Shown here in pieces: positions 53,667 through 62,830 of a stretch of 64,000 bases of DNA. How positions within the stretch are numbered: the stretch's first letter is position 1; every line of letters begins with the position of its first letter. The stretch covers positions 434,001-498,000 of the forward strand of contig JAFKGK010000001.1 in assembly GCA_017307165.1 (NCBI GenBank), read 5' to 3'. The notes under the pieces are model-generated. The model was given only the letters and a program-made list of their open reading frames with translations, ran no database searches and was not told the origin of the DNA. This DNA comes from Candidatus Melainabacteria bacterium. Lineage in GTDB: Bacteria > Cyanobacteriota > Vampirovibrionia > Obscuribacterales > Obscuribacteraceae. The translations under genes were made by a program, and so were the position numbers.

Positions 53667-54502
53667 AAAACAAAGTGATGCAAGTGGATCTATTGAAAGA
53701 GACGGAGAGACAAATGCATCAGATCTTGATGCATCAGGAAGCTCGCGATCAATATGCAGATGGAGAGGGTGTATTTGCTCGAGCCAATGTCGCTGATCAG
53801 GCCGTGCATGATGGTATAGAGCTGTATGCGCGCTTGATAGCAAATGGTCGGCGTTCACTGTTTGCTAGTATTTATCCTCTTGCTGAGACTCTGCTCGGCA
53901 AAAAGTTTGATGCTCTCATACAAGCTTTTAGAGAGTCTAACAAAGCAACCCACTACAATTTTAATCGGCAGGCTCAGGGGCTTGCACAGTTTGTGGAGGC
54001 CAACAAAAATATTTACGCCACGCGTTATCCTTTTTTGTCAGAGCTTATCGAGTACGAGTGGCTAGAGTTGCAGGTGATGGAGCATGAGGGCGATTTGCCT
54101 CCAGCATCCCATTGTGCCAAAGATCACCACTCGCCAGAAGAGTATGCAGCTATTTCAGTGCAACTAAATCCCACTCTGATCGGTGTCGACTTTGATTATC
54201 CGATCCAGGATCTAATCGAATCTATCCAATCCGGCGAAAAGTTGCCCCGGCGTTTTAAAAAATCTCCATGCCATATGGTATTTTTGCGCGATAGGGATGA
54301 TGATCAAAGAGTGGTGCAATTGGGTCCGATAGCTCGAGGCATGATAGCTCGATGCCGGGCAAAGACAGATTTGACTGTAGGTGAGCTCCTGGTCCAGGTC
54401 TTGCAAGATCGAGAGCTGTCCGAGCATCATGGTAGCGATCTCGAAAATCTACTTTCGATCATTGATGACCTGAGCGAGATGCAGGCAATATTTTTAGTCT
54501 AG
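53663..54502 (+). CDS. bufC: DUF2063-type partner protein (BufC-like)
   Basis: The N-terminal half has the DUF2063 helical pattern: an early Tyr/Arg block (GIELYARLIANGRRSLFASI), YPLAETLLGKKFDALIQAF and a later YPFLSELIEYEWLELQV. The C-terminal half is a separate alpha/beta segment with a DLTVGELLVQVL-like end. In bufferin operons this protein is a partner of the DUF692 enzyme and is thought to bind the precursor leader. It overlaps bufB by ATGA. The 3' end is 1 bp from the convergent tlyA gene, so the operon ends here. Confidence 0.85.
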   Translation: MKNKVMQVDLLKETERQMHQILMHQEARDQYADGEGVFARANVADQAVHDGIELYARLIANGRRSLFASIYPLAETLLGKKFDALIQAFRESNKATHYNFNRQAQGLAQFVEANKNIYATRYPFLSELIEYEWLELQVMEHEGDLPPASHCAKDHHSPEEYAAISVQLNPTLIGVDFDYPIQDLIESIQSGEKLPRRFKKSPCHMVFLRDRDDDQRVVQLGPIARGMIARCRAKTDLTVGELLVQVLQDRELSEHHGSDLENLLSIIDDLSEMQAIFLV

Positions 54503-54503
54503 A

Positions 54504-55355
54504 TTAGTTGAGTGCAATGTGGGCTTCGTCGATGACTCTTTGGATCAAGCCATCCAAATCTGCGCTATTGTCGACAGGCAAATCTTTTTGCCCTGATCGC
54601 AATTGCAAGTGGATCAAAAACTCGATATTGCCAGCGGGTCCTTTGACCGGAGAATAGGTGAGATCGATTATCTCGAGGTCGATCGATCGGCAAAAATCAA
54701 TGATTTCTCCAACCACCTCTGCATGCAGCTTTTTTTCTCTAACCACACCACCCTTGCCCAATTTTTCTTTCCCTACCTCAAACTGCGGTTTGATAAGCGA
54801 GATTATCTCGCTGTCCGCTCCTGGTAAAAGCAAGGTGATGAGATTGGGCAGGATTTTTTTGAGTGAAATGAATGAGAGATCGCAGACGGCCAAATCGGCG
54901 AGTTGAGCATTGTCTCCGTAGAGTTGATCCTTTGTCAGATAACGGATATTGGCTCTTTCGATCACCTTGACCCGTTCATCAGTCCTGAGAGACCAGGCGA
55001 TCTGTCCATAGCCTACATCAACGGCATAGACCAGGCGAGCGCCATGCTGCAAGAGACAATCCGTAAAACCTCCTGTGGATGCACCGGCGTCAATGGCGAT
55101 ACGACCGCCAGGCTGTATTGCAAACCGATCGAGAGCCTGCTTGAGCTTGTAGCCGCCTCGACTGACGTATGGGCACGGTCTATAAGCATCGAGAAGAATG
55201 ATCTCACAGCTTGCGTCCAGCATCTGTCCTGGTTTTGTAACTTTGTTGCCATCCACGAGTATGCCACCATCCATGATGGCAGTCCTGGCTGCTTCGCGAC
55301 TGGGCAACAGCCCGCGGGTAACGATGAGTTGGTCCAGTCTTTCTTTCTGTTTCAC
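54504..55355 (-). CDS. tlyA: TlyA-family rRNA 2'-O-methyltransferase
   Basis: An S4 RNA-binding domain at the N-terminus (KERLDQLIVTRGLLPSREAA) is joined to an FtsJ-like SAM methyltransferase (AIDAGASTGGFTDCLLQHGA, then DLAVCDLSFISLKKILPNL and IKPQFEVGKEKLGKGGVVRE). TlyA methylates cytidines in 16S and/or 23S rRNA and affects capreomycin sensitivity in mycobacteria. At 283 aa it has usual length. It converges with the bufferin-like operon. Confidence 0.95.
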   Translation of the reverse strand: MKQKERLDQLIVTRGLLPSREAARTAIMDGGILVDGNKVTKPGQMLDASCEIILLDAYRPCPYVSRGGYKLKQALDRFAIQPGGRIAIDAGASTGGFTDCLLQHGARLVYAVDVGYGQIAWSLRTDERVKVIERANIRYLTKDQLYGDNAQLADLAVCDLSFISLKKILPNLITLLLPGADSEIISLIKPQFEVGKEKLGKGGVVREKKLHAEVVGEIIDFCRSIDLEIIDLTYSPVKGPAGNIEFLIHLQLRSGQKDLPVDNSADLDGLIQRVIDEAHIALN

Positions 55356-55427
55356 TTATTTATATTTACTGTCTCTGAGTCTGCAACACTTGTAGAATAT
55401 CAAATGTCTTTGCAATGTCTATGTCAT

Positions 55428-55513
55428 GGAGCAGACCTGGCTGGATGAAGACACCGCCTTGAAAGCGGCTGCCTCGAAAGGGGTTGGGGGTTCGAGTCCC
55501 TCCTGCTCCGCCA
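55428..55513 (+). tRNA. tRNA-Ser(UGA)
   Basis: The acceptor GGAGCAG pairs with CTGCTCC and is followed by G and an encoded CCA. The anticodon loop CTTGAAA (55458-55464) gives UGA. A long variable arm (CCTC-GAAA-GGGG) and a T arm GGGGG-TTCGAGT-CCCTC are typical of class II Ser tRNA. The D arm is atypical: position 8 is A instead of T and the three D-stem positions CTG/GAC pair poorly. Confidence 0.87.
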
Positions 55514-55533
55514 TTTAAAAACCAAAGCAAACG

Positions 55534-56859
55534 ATGCAAATATGGATCGGACTCACTAACAAAGAGCTGACGAGTCTGGACCACCGGTCTGTGACGATCA
55601 AATCCCGCTCGGGGCAGTTGCGCTTGCTTGACAAGCCTGGCGGTGCTTTGGTCCATAGTTTTGATGGACCGATTACCGTATATGTGTTCGATGGCAAATT
55701 AAAAATAAGTGATAAGGGCAGGCCAATTGTCGGTTTGTCCTCTGAATCCGCCATATTTATTGCTGCCCAATCTGAGCCGATATTGGTAGCTGATCTCTGC
55801 CGTGCCGGAGGCCAAGACTCGGTGGATGCTGCTTATCTTGGCACTTTGAGGATCGCCGTGCGTTCGCAGGATAAGTTGGGTCTATCGCTTTTTTGCCCGA
55901 TTGAGACATATATGCGTGGTGTGCTCGAATCGGAGATGCCTGCCAGTTATCATCCCGAAGCGCTCAAATGCCAGGCCGTAGCAGCCAGGACTTATGCTCT
56001 CAACCCCCGCATAGATCACGGCCCAGATAAGGTCTCGGTTTGCGATTCGTATCTTTGCTGCCAGTATTTTAGTGGTCTCAATAAACATATCGATCCACGT
56101 ATCGAAGACGCGATCCAAAAGACCAGCCTCAAGATACTTACTTATCAGCAAAAGCCCATTTTGGCTTTATTTAGCGCATGTGCCGGCGGCGTCACGGAAG
56201 ATTTTCAAAATTGCTTTTCTGATCCGATCAGCAATGCTTTTCCTCCTGCTCCGATCGCCTACCTCAAATCAGTCTTTGAAGGGCAATTTGCGCAAGATCC
56301 ACCATTGTCCCATGAGGCTCTGATCCGCTATTTGTATAGCCGAGATGCTGAAGACAAGACGTTTTCGGCAGATGCCTGGAATGCAAAGTTTAGATTTAAG
56401 CACGTATTCACGGCAAATCAGCTCGAAGGGCAGATGCATTTTCAAATTGAAAAATTGCGCCGCATCAAAGACAATGCACCATTTATAGTGGCGCCTGCCA
56501 GTAATGCCTTTGGCCTGATTAAAAAGTTCGAGCCATTAAAACGCAGTGCTGCCGGCACTTTGATCGAATTAGGTATCCATACCAGCAAGGGCACCTGGAT
56601 CATCAAAAAAGAATTGGTAATCCGTTCTGTTTTTGCCAATCCCCAGGCTAGGATCAAACGTCTGCCAAGTGCCAAGATCTTTTTTGAGCACAGAATGGAT
56701 CTCAACGGCTTGCTCGCCGAGCTCTCTGTTATGGGCACTGGATCTGGGCATGGAGTAGGTTTGCAACAGATTGGTGCGCATGGGCATGCAAAAAATGGCC
56801 TCAAGTATGAGGCCATTTTGAGACATTATTATCCGGGAGCGACCCTGAGCTCTCTATAG
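55534..56859 (+). CDS. SpoIID/LytB domain protein
   Basis: The SpoIID/LytB domain is clear: YMRGVLESEMPASYHPEALK, CQAVAARTYAL and SACAGGVTEDFQNCF, ending with GSGHGVGLQQIGAHGHAKNG. Related proteins are lytic transglycosylases cutting denuded glycan strands; the Glu in LESEMP is the catalytic candidate. A beta-rich region of about 100 residues precedes the domain. No signal peptide is evident from the ATG at 55534, which is odd for a cell-wall enzyme. It begins 20 bp after the tRNA, with which it may be co-transcribed. Confidence 0.87.
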   Translation: MQIWIGLTNKELTSLDHRSVTIKSRSGQLRLLDKPGGALVHSFDGPITVYVFDGKLKISDKGRPIVGLSSESAIFIAAQSEPILVADLCRAGGQDSVDAAYLGTLRIAVRSQDKLGLSLFCPIETYMRGVLESEMPASYHPEALKCQAVAARTYALNPRIDHGPDKVSVCDSYLCCQYFSGLNKHIDPRIEDAIQKTSLKILTYQQKPILALFSACAGGVTEDFQNCFSDPISNAFPPAPIAYLKSVFEGQFAQDPPLSHEALIRYLYSRDAEDKTFSADAWNAKFRFKHVFTANQLEGQMHFQIEKLRRIKDNAPFIVAPASNAFGLIKKFEPLKRSAAGTLIELGIHTSKGTWIIKKELVIRSVFANPQARIKRLPSAKIFFEHRMDLNGLLAELSVMGTGSGHGVGLQQIGAHGHAKNGLKYEAILRHYYPGATLSSL

Positions 56860-56884
56860 GCCATGCAGATGGCTGAGGCTATAT

Positions 56885-59521
56885 CTACAGGCTTGATGTG
56901 CCTTCGGGTCTTTCGATCTTGACCTTGCCGTTGGGTACACGCACTGTAAAGATAAACTCGGATTGCTTAAAGTTGGGCAGATTAGCAAAGGGAGAAGCTG
57001 CCGACACTGCACGCTCGAGTGCAGTCGAGAGCTTTTCGAGATCTTCGTCTGAGAGTGCCTGTTTTTCGAGACGCTTGACTCGGCCTTCGTGGTCGAGACC
57101 GACTGTCAAACGGACCTTCATTTTGCGCCTTTCTTCTTTAGGCTTTTTGAGCTCGTCTTGAACCCAATCAGGCAAGGTCAGCTTTTCTTGGATAGCGATT
57201 TTGGCTTCTCCAAAAAACTTGTCAATGTCTGCATCGGTGGCTGGCTTAGGAGCATCGTCATCATCATCCGCTCCGGCATCCGTGGCTTGGCCGATCGACT
57301 CGAGCTTTTCTTTATTGGCCTTGGCCGTTCTTTCTTGGGTAAACAGATCGATCGTCGACATGGTGTTTTTGGGATCATAGTTGATCTTGCCTTCTTCGGT
57401 GGAGAGTGGCTGACCGACTACCAAAAATGCCTTGCCTTTTTCGAGTGAGGAGAAGGCGCCAAGAAATACCTTGAACTCTTTGTCGTGTTCGTCAAATACT
57501 TTGACTATGCGCCAGTCAAGCTTGCCGTCCCCCAGTACCTGCTCGCCCTTGTCGACAATGGGATCGTTTGGCCAGGCCTTAAAATTGGTGTATGGAGGCT
57601 TGCCTACAAAAGAATCGAGGCTGGCCAAAGGCGACATATCGTTAAACTCGACAAAGATGTCTTTTTCGTTGGTGCGCTCCGAACTCAATCCAAATGATGG
57701 ATTGGGTTTAGAGATCTCTGACGTATCTTCGTACCAGTGATCTGGTCCAGCTGATACAGGAAATCCTGCCTTGCTGACTGCTAATTGCTGGGCTTTTTCG
57801 TTGCTGGCATGTGGCGGTGGTGCCGCGCCAGCATTGCTGTCTTGAGGAGCGGGTTGCTCTGCTCTGGGTAGATTGGCAATAGTGAGGAAAAATAACGGGA
57901 GCAGGATAGCGCCAGCTATGATCAATTGCTTTTTGTCGAGACCGGTCTTGGCTTTGATCGTCTTGACGGCCTTATTGGCTTTGCCTTTGACGGTGCTGGT
58001 ATCTGGCTCTGGAGGTGGTTCTTCGATATTGGTGCCACAATTGGAGCATGGTCCATAAGCAGCGTTGGGAGAAAAACAATTGGGACAAATAATCTTGTCG
58101 CCTGTATTGGTGCGCAGATTATCGTTGTCCAGGTTTTTGCGCAGTGATCCAAAGCCGCCCTCTTCGGCTTCGCCTTCGATGGAGGTTTTAAATTTTTTGT
58201 TGCTGAGGTCGAGGAGTGCTCCCATCCACATAAACTGGTAGCACTTGACCGGAGGTCCGGATTGGTTTGACTTTGTGGATTGTGGACCATTGTGCAAGCC
58301 TATGAGCTTGTAGTCCTTGCAGATCAGGCCACCCTTGCCCTCGAGCGGGACATTGATGGTGTGTAGCATGTTTTTAGGCTGCGCTGCACTGGCCGAGCCA
58401 AAATAGTTGCCTTGCAGCCAGATTGGTTTGCCGGAGAGCGGATCGAGATAAAAGCACTGGAGATTGTCCCAGTTGTTGACCTCAAAATCTGTATGCGAAG
58501 TGAGCGGTGGTCCGATGGTGCCATTGCCGTGAAACGGCGTGCGTCGATTGATCTGGGAGATCACGCCACGACTGACTAGCTCTCTGATTGCTGTCGCACA
58601 GGTAAAGGCGTCAGCGCCAACTCTCATCGAAAGTTTGTCTAGAGTGATAAAGCCGTCGAGCACTTCCCAGAGTTTGGCCACCATCCAACGGATGTCTTCT
58701 GAGCTCGAGCTGGGGTCAAATTGTTGCACGACTCTCTGGTAGCGAGCATCCTTGCCGCCGAGGCTGTTATAGAGCGCATCGATCTCGTTGGCTCGTCGGA
58801 TGGCTTCCCAGATGAGACGATCTGCTGGAGCCGCGATCGGTGTCATATCCGGCCAGGGAAACTCACCATTTGGCTGGAAGCTATAACCGCGGGCCGTTTC
58901 TCTGTAGGCGAGCTCAAAGAAAGCATAGGCTGGAGGCATCTCGAAAGGATGATAATAGACTAGAGGAATGGTGCCATTTGAGAAGAGGATGCGTGCGATC
59001 GGAATCTGATGCGTATCAAACAGAGTCATCAGGCCGGATTTGCGTTGCTCCATCAAGGTGGAGGCGACCTGGAGAAACTCGCGACCAGTGAGATTGCCGG
59101 ATGCCTCTACACCTGACTTTTCGAAAGGTAGAGACATGGCTCGATTGAGCTCTGCCATGCGATCTACCTGTATGTCCGGTACTCCTTGCTCGAGAGTGAG
59201 TAAGGCCATGTCGTTAGAAGGGACATAGGGCAATTCGCCTGGTAGACCGCGCTGATTGAGATATTGGTTGCGTGCCTGCACCTTATCAAAATCGTTGTGC
59301 AAAGAGACGCTCTTGATGCCCAGGGTGATATCGGGATGAGGAAAATGAATGATCAGGGCATTGGGGGCTTCTGCGTAGTGAAAAACCTCGCTGGCGCAGG
59401 TGACGAATCTCGTTTTGGAGACCAGGAAACCCTGGCAAAGGTATTTGGGTGGGTCGACGCTGCGGTCCATGACAAAACCGACCGCATTGGCCATGTCTTG
59501 CTCTAGAAGCTGAAATGTCAT
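56885..59521 (-). CDS. Pseudo-trypsin / DUF4388 / zinc-ribbon / transmembrane multidomain protein
   Basis: This 878-aa mosaic begins with the N-lobe of a trypsin-like fold (GFLVSKTRFVTCASEVFHY, YVPSNDMALLTL), in which the TAAH histidine is lost. A DUF4388-like segment follows (GREFLQVASTLMEQRKSGLM, ILFSNGTIPLVYYHPF), then a winged-helix-like part (LDKLSMRVGADAFTCATAI). The C-lobe resumes (LEGKGGLICKDYKLIGLHNG), where GDSGGP is GKGGLI, so the serine is missing. Next come a double CxxC zinc ribbon (CPNCFSPNAAYGPCSNCG), a membrane segment (IIAGAILLPLFFLTIANL) and a TonB-C-like end. It is probably a sensor or scaffold, not a protease. Confidence 0.68.
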   Translation of the reverse strand: MTFQLLEQDMANAVGFVMDRSVDPPKYLCQGFLVSKTRFVTCASEVFHYAEAPNALIIHFPHPDITLGIKSVSLHNDFDKVQARNQYLNQRGLPGELPYVPSNDMALLTLEQGVPDIQVDRMAELNRAMSLPFEKSGVEASGNLTGREFLQVASTLMEQRKSGLMTLFDTHQIPIARILFSNGTIPLVYYHPFEMPPAYAFFELAYRETARGYSFQPNGEFPWPDMTPIAAPADRLIWEAIRRANEIDALYNSLGGKDARYQRVVQQFDPSSSSEDIRWMVAKLWEVLDGFITLDKLSMRVGADAFTCATAIRELVSRGVISQINRRTPFHGNGTIGPPLTSHTDFEVNNWDNLQCFYLDPLSGKPIWLQGNYFGSASAAQPKNMLHTINVPLEGKGGLICKDYKLIGLHNGPQSTKSNQSGPPVKCYQFMWMGALLDLSNKKFKTSIEGEAEEGGFGSLRKNLDNDNLRTNTGDKIICPNCFSPNAAYGPCSNCGTNIEEPPPEPDTSTVKGKANKAVKTIKAKTGLDKKQLIIAGAILLPLFFLTIANLPRAEQPAPQDSNAGAAPPPHASNEKAQQLAVSKAGFPVSAGPDHWYEDTSEISKPNPSFGLSSERTNEKDIFVEFNDMSPLASLDSFVGKPPYTNFKAWPNDPIVDKGEQVLGDGKLDWRIVKVFDEHDKEFKVFLGAFSSLEKGKAFLVVGQPLSTEEGKINYDPKNTMSTIDLFTQERTAKANKEKLESIGQATDAGADDDDDAPKPATDADIDKFFGEAKIAIQEKLTLPDWVQDELKKPKEERRKMKVRLTVGLDHEGRVKRLEKQALSDEDLEKLSTALERAVSAASPFANLPNFKQSEFIFTVRVPNGKVKIERPEGTSSL

Positions 59522-59572
59522 CGGGGGATCTCTTTCCTAAAAGAAAAACAGCACTAATGATTGACTAATATA

Positions 59573-59860
59573 TCAATCCAAGGGGCGCAACGGCGCATTT
59601 TGCTCCTTGTCAAGGTCGACGATCCTGCCACTTACCTTTAGCTCGAAGGGTGGTAAACAGTGCTTGCATGGACTGTAACCAGCCTCGATTGCTTGATGGC
59701 GCTTGGCAAGACGGATAAATGCTTTGTGCCCGACCCGCGGAGAAAAGCAACAGGAGGGCTTGTGAAAAATCTTGCTTGTGACATTGCCGAAATAAAATAG
59801 GATGATACTCAGTGTTGCTAAACTCGGGGCTATTATCAATTGCACCAGCATACTCCTCAT
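59573..59860 (-). CDS. Small membrane-anchored protein with Ada-like zinc-binding motif
   Basis: A hydrophobic N-terminal segment (LVQLIIAPSLATLSIILFYF) is followed by FHKPSCCFSPR and AIEAGYSPCKHCLP. The spaced H-x3-C and PCxxC pattern is that of Ada-type metal-binding modules, which often occur alone or beside nucleases. Here the module would face outward or sit at the membrane. The 95-aa product has no catalytic domain. Function is unknown. Confidence 0.65.
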   Translation of the reverse strand: MRSMLVQLIIAPSLATLSIILFYFGNVTSKIFHKPSCCFSPRVGHKAFIRLAKRHQAIEAGYSPCKHCLPPFELKVSGRIVDLDKEQNAPLRPLD

Positions 59861-59942
59861 CTGTAAGGCAATTATTTAGACGCTAGCAAGCTCGCATTCG
59901 TTCACTTATTTGGCAAGACGATCTCGACTAAGGTATCCATAA

Positions 59943-61505
59943 ATGAAATCGCAATCTGCAAAAGGCGCGCATCCTCAAGCAAGTCGCAAGATCAGCTCGA
60001 TATATGGCGAAGGCCAGAGCCTCGCAACCTTTACCGATCTATATCAGTTGACGATGGCCTACGGATACTTTAAAACCGGTCAACTGGATACGAGAGCGAT
60101 TTTTCATATGTACTTCCGCAAAAATCCTTTCGGCGGTGGTTTTGCTGTCGCATCTGGCATCTCCACGCTTGTGGATTTTGTAGCCAATTTTCGCTTTCAT
60201 CACGATGACATCCAATATCTCGCCAGCCTCAAAGGGCAAGATAACCAGGCCCTATTTGATCGGGCATTTCTGGATTACCTGGCAAATCTCAGATTATCAG
60301 TCGATATCGACTGCGTAGATGAGGGTGAGATTGTTTTTGCTCACGAACCAATATTTAGAGTCGAAGGACCAGTCATCGAATGTCAGCTTTTGGAGACCGC
60401 CCTGCTCAATTTTGTCAATTTTGAGACTCTAATCGCGACCAAGGCGGCAAGAGTAAAATTGGCGGCTGAAAACAGAGAAGTCCTCGAGTTTGGCTTGCGC
60501 AGGGCGCAAGGCATAGATGGAGCTCTATCTGCCAGTCGCGCAGCTTATCTCGGTGGGTGTGATGCGACTAGCAATGTCATGGCCGGTAAGCTCTTTGGTA
60601 TACCAATCAGAGGCACTCATGCTCATAGCTGGGTCATGACCTTTGATTGCGAGCTCGAGGCATTCAGGCAGTATGCAAAAGCTCTGCCAAACAATTGCGT
60701 CTTTTTGGTGGACACATATGACACCTTGCGAGGTGTAGAGCATGCCATTGAGGTCGGTCGAGAGTTGCAGGCCGAGGGGCACGCCTTGCTTGGGATCAGA
60801 CTCGACTCCGGAGACCTTGCCTATCTGAGCGCCGAGGCCAGGCGCATGCTTGATGCGAGTGGCTTTGAGTCGACAAAGATCGTAGCCTCCAACGATCTCG
60901 ACGAAGAAGTCATCACCAGTCTGATCGATCAGGGCAGTCGGATCGATGTCTGGGGTGTCGGCACCAAGCTTGTGACTGGGCATGACCAGGGAGCTTTGGG
61001 TGGGGTCTATAAGCTATCGGCGATTAAAAAAAGCGATAGTAAACAATGGATACCCAAGTTAAAGCTATCCGAGCAAGCAATCAAGATCAGTACACCTGGA
61101 TGCCAGCAAATAAGGCGCTTTTACCAATTATCCGATCCGTCGAAAGGTGCCGGCAATAAAAAATTTGTCGGGGACATGATTTATGACCTGCATCATCCGG
61201 ATGAAAGAGACAAAGGCGATCAGCCTTATGTGATAGTAGATCCTACCGATATAACTCGACGTAAAAAGGCTGGCAAAGATCAATTGCACGAAGATCTGCT
61301 CAAACCACTGTTTAAAGAGGGACAATTGGTGCAAAATCTGCCTTCGCTCGAGCAAGCACGCGCCCTTGTCGCCCAGAGACTACAGCAGTTCCACCCTTCG
61401 ATCTTGCGATTTTTAAACCCGCACCAATACCCTGTCGGCTTAGAGTTGGGCTTGATGAAACGCAAACACGATCTTATCTTGAAAGAACGCGGCCACCACG
61501 ATTGA
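59943..61505 (+). CDS. pncB: Nicotinate phosphoribosyltransferase
   Basis: This enzyme makes nicotinate mononucleotide from nicotinate and PRPP, salvaging NAD. Blocks: FTDLYQLTMAYGYFKTGQLD, FHMYFRKNPFGGGFAVASG, RRAQGIDGALSASRAAYLGG, GTHAHSWVMTF with the conserved His, LVDTYDTLRGVEHA and GIRLDSGDLAYLS. It ends with a helical tail. At 520 aa it is the long form found in many bacteria. Its 3' end overlaps the convergent hypothetical gene by 32 bp. Confidence 0.96.
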   Translation: MKSQSAKGAHPQASRKISSIYGEGQSLATFTDLYQLTMAYGYFKTGQLDTRAIFHMYFRKNPFGGGFAVASGISTLVDFVANFRFHHDDIQYLASLKGQDNQALFDRAFLDYLANLRLSVDIDCVDEGEIVFAHEPIFRVEGPVIECQLLETALLNFVNFETLIATKAARVKLAAENREVLEFGLRRAQGIDGALSASRAAYLGGCDATSNVMAGKLFGIPIRGTHAHSWVMTFDCELEAFRQYAKALPNNCVFLVDTYDTLRGVEHAIEVGRELQAEGHALLGIRLDSGDLAYLSAEARRMLDASGFESTKIVASNDLDEEVITSLIDQGSRIDVWGVGTKLVTGHDQGALGGVYKLSAIKKSDSKQWIPKLKLSEQAIKISTPGCQQIRRFYQLSDPSKGAGNKKFVGDMIYDLHHPDERDKGDQPYVIVDPTDITRRKKAGKDQLHEDLLKPLFKEGQLVQNLPSLEQARALVAQRLQQFHPSILRFLNPHQYPVGLELGLMKRKHDLILKERGHHD

Positions 61506-61851
61506 TCGATACTACCGACTCATTGTGTTGATCAGACTCCACTGAGGTCAGGCGAGCCTCGACTCCTTTGATCCAGGCCGACAAAAGATCAAAATGACCT
61601 TGTTTGGTTTGATCTAGCTCGTCTTTGTGCGTCTCGAGTTGGCGATAATACTTGATCAGTGTATTGAAAAGCCTGAAGGATGCCTCGCTTTCGCTAGCTC
61701 CCCAGCAGTGGATCGCGAGCTCGGAAACGCTGGCTACATAACGCTTTTGAGATTGCCACAGGGTGGCTGACATTAGACCTTCGCTAAAAGGAAGTGGAAT
61801 ATGTCGGAGATTTTTTTGTTGATGGCGCATAAAACCGCTTTTTGCTCTCAC
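61474..61851 (-). CDS. Hypothetical protein, about 120 aa
   Basis: This mostly helical small protein has LFNTLIKYYRQLETHKDELD and FDLLSAWIKGVEARLTSVES. It has no signal peptide or recognised motif. A Met at residue 8 (MRHQQK) is an alternative start. It lies 31 bp after miaA on the same strand and may end that operon. It overlaps pncB at its 3' end. Confidence 0.5.
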   Translation of the reverse strand: MRAKSGFMRHQQKNLRHIPLPFSEGLMSATLWQSQKRYVASVSELAIHCWGASESEASFRLFNTLIKYYRQLETHKDELDQTKQGHFDLLSAWIKGVEARLTSVESDQHNESVVSINRGGRVLSR

Positions 61852-61882
61852 TTGACTAGTATAGCTCTGGCGGCTGATTAGT

Positions 61883-62827
61883 CTAGAGTAAAGCGTCTAA
61901 TCTAGAGATATGCTGCAACACTGGCGTTTGCACTCGATCAAAGTCGTCGTCATCGACATCAAAAAACATGATGTCTTTATTGGCCCTAAACCACATCATT
62001 TGTCGACGAGCCAATTCTTGAGTATGGTTTTGCGCCTGTATCATTGCTTCGTTCAGGTCGTATTGACCATCTATATAAGCCAGGATCTGTTTGTAAGCCA
62101 CAGTATTGATCAAAGTCTTGGTCACTCCAAAACGAGATTTGAGATCATCTACTTCTTTTACCAGCCCTGCTTCTAGTTGGATTTGCAATCTCTGAGCTAT
62201 TCGAGTACGCAATATCGAGCGGTCACGATATGTAAGACCAAACCAGACTACGTCAAAGGGAGGGGGAGATATGGTTTTTAAATCAGAAAATGGTGCGCCG
62301 GAAAGACGCGAGACTTCGATTGCTCTGATCAGCCTGAAAATATCGTTAGGCCCGATCCTCTGGGCAGACACAGGATCAAGCTCCTCCAATATTTGGCGCA
62401 AGGCTTGATCGCCTCCACGCGGATCGGTGTCGGCAATCGACTGCAATTGCTTGCGCAATTGCTCGTCAGGTTGTACCTGGGGGATGCGCAACCCTTGCAA
62501 AAGGGCCTTTGTATACAGTCCAGTACCGCCCACCACCACGGGGATCACGCCTCGTGAGTGCAGGTCATCTATTTTTGCTAGTCCAACTGTTTGAAACTGC
62601 GCGAGCGTAAAAGTCTGATCCGGGTCGGCAAGATCTATCAGGTGATGCCTGACGGCCTCTTGCTCGCTAGCTGTGGGCTTGGCTGTGCCGATGTCCATAT
62701 GTCTATAGATTGTTCGCGAATCAGCACAAAGTATCTCTCCTCCAATTTGCTTGGCAATCGAAATACCTAGCCTTGTTTTACCCGAGCAAGTCGGTCCGAC
62801 TACGGCGATGACTATGGGGCGAGTCAT
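61883..62827 (-). CDS. miaA: tRNA dimethylallyltransferase
   Basis: This enzyme transfers a dimethylallyl group to A37 of tRNAs that read codons starting with U. The P-loop is VGPTCSGKTRLG near residue 10, followed by ADSRTIYRHMDIGTAKP, HHLIDLADPDQTFTLAQF, VGGTGLYTKALLQG and the C-terminal RRQMMWFRANKDI. At 314 aa it has normal length. A plausible local substrate is tRNA-Ser(UGA) at 55.4 kb. It starts 3 bp after the Yip1-like gene. Confidence 0.97.
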   Translation of the reverse strand: MTRPIVIAVVGPTCSGKTRLGISIAKQIGGEILCADSRTIYRHMDIGTAKPTASEQEAVRHHLIDLADPDQTFTLAQFQTVGLAKIDDLHSRGVIPVVVGGTGLYTKALLQGLRIPQVQPDEQLRKQLQSIADTDPRGGDQALRQILEELDPVSAQRIGPNDIFRLIRAIEVSRLSGAPFSDLKTISPPPFDVVWFGLTYRDRSILRTRIAQRLQIQLEAGLVKEVDDLKSRFGVTKTLINTVAYKQILAYIDGQYDLNEAMIQAQNHTQELARRQMMWFRANKDIMFFDVDDDDFDRVQTPVLQHISRLDALL

Positions 62828-62830
62828 GCT

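Noticed and set aside
55428..55513. Selenocysteine tRNA, because of the long variable arm and odd D arm
   Set aside because: The anticodon is UGA (Ser), not UCA, and the acceptor has 7 bp.
57173..59521. Active serine protease of the HtrA type
   Set aside because: His and Ser of the triad are not present in the expected blocks, so protease function is not claimed.
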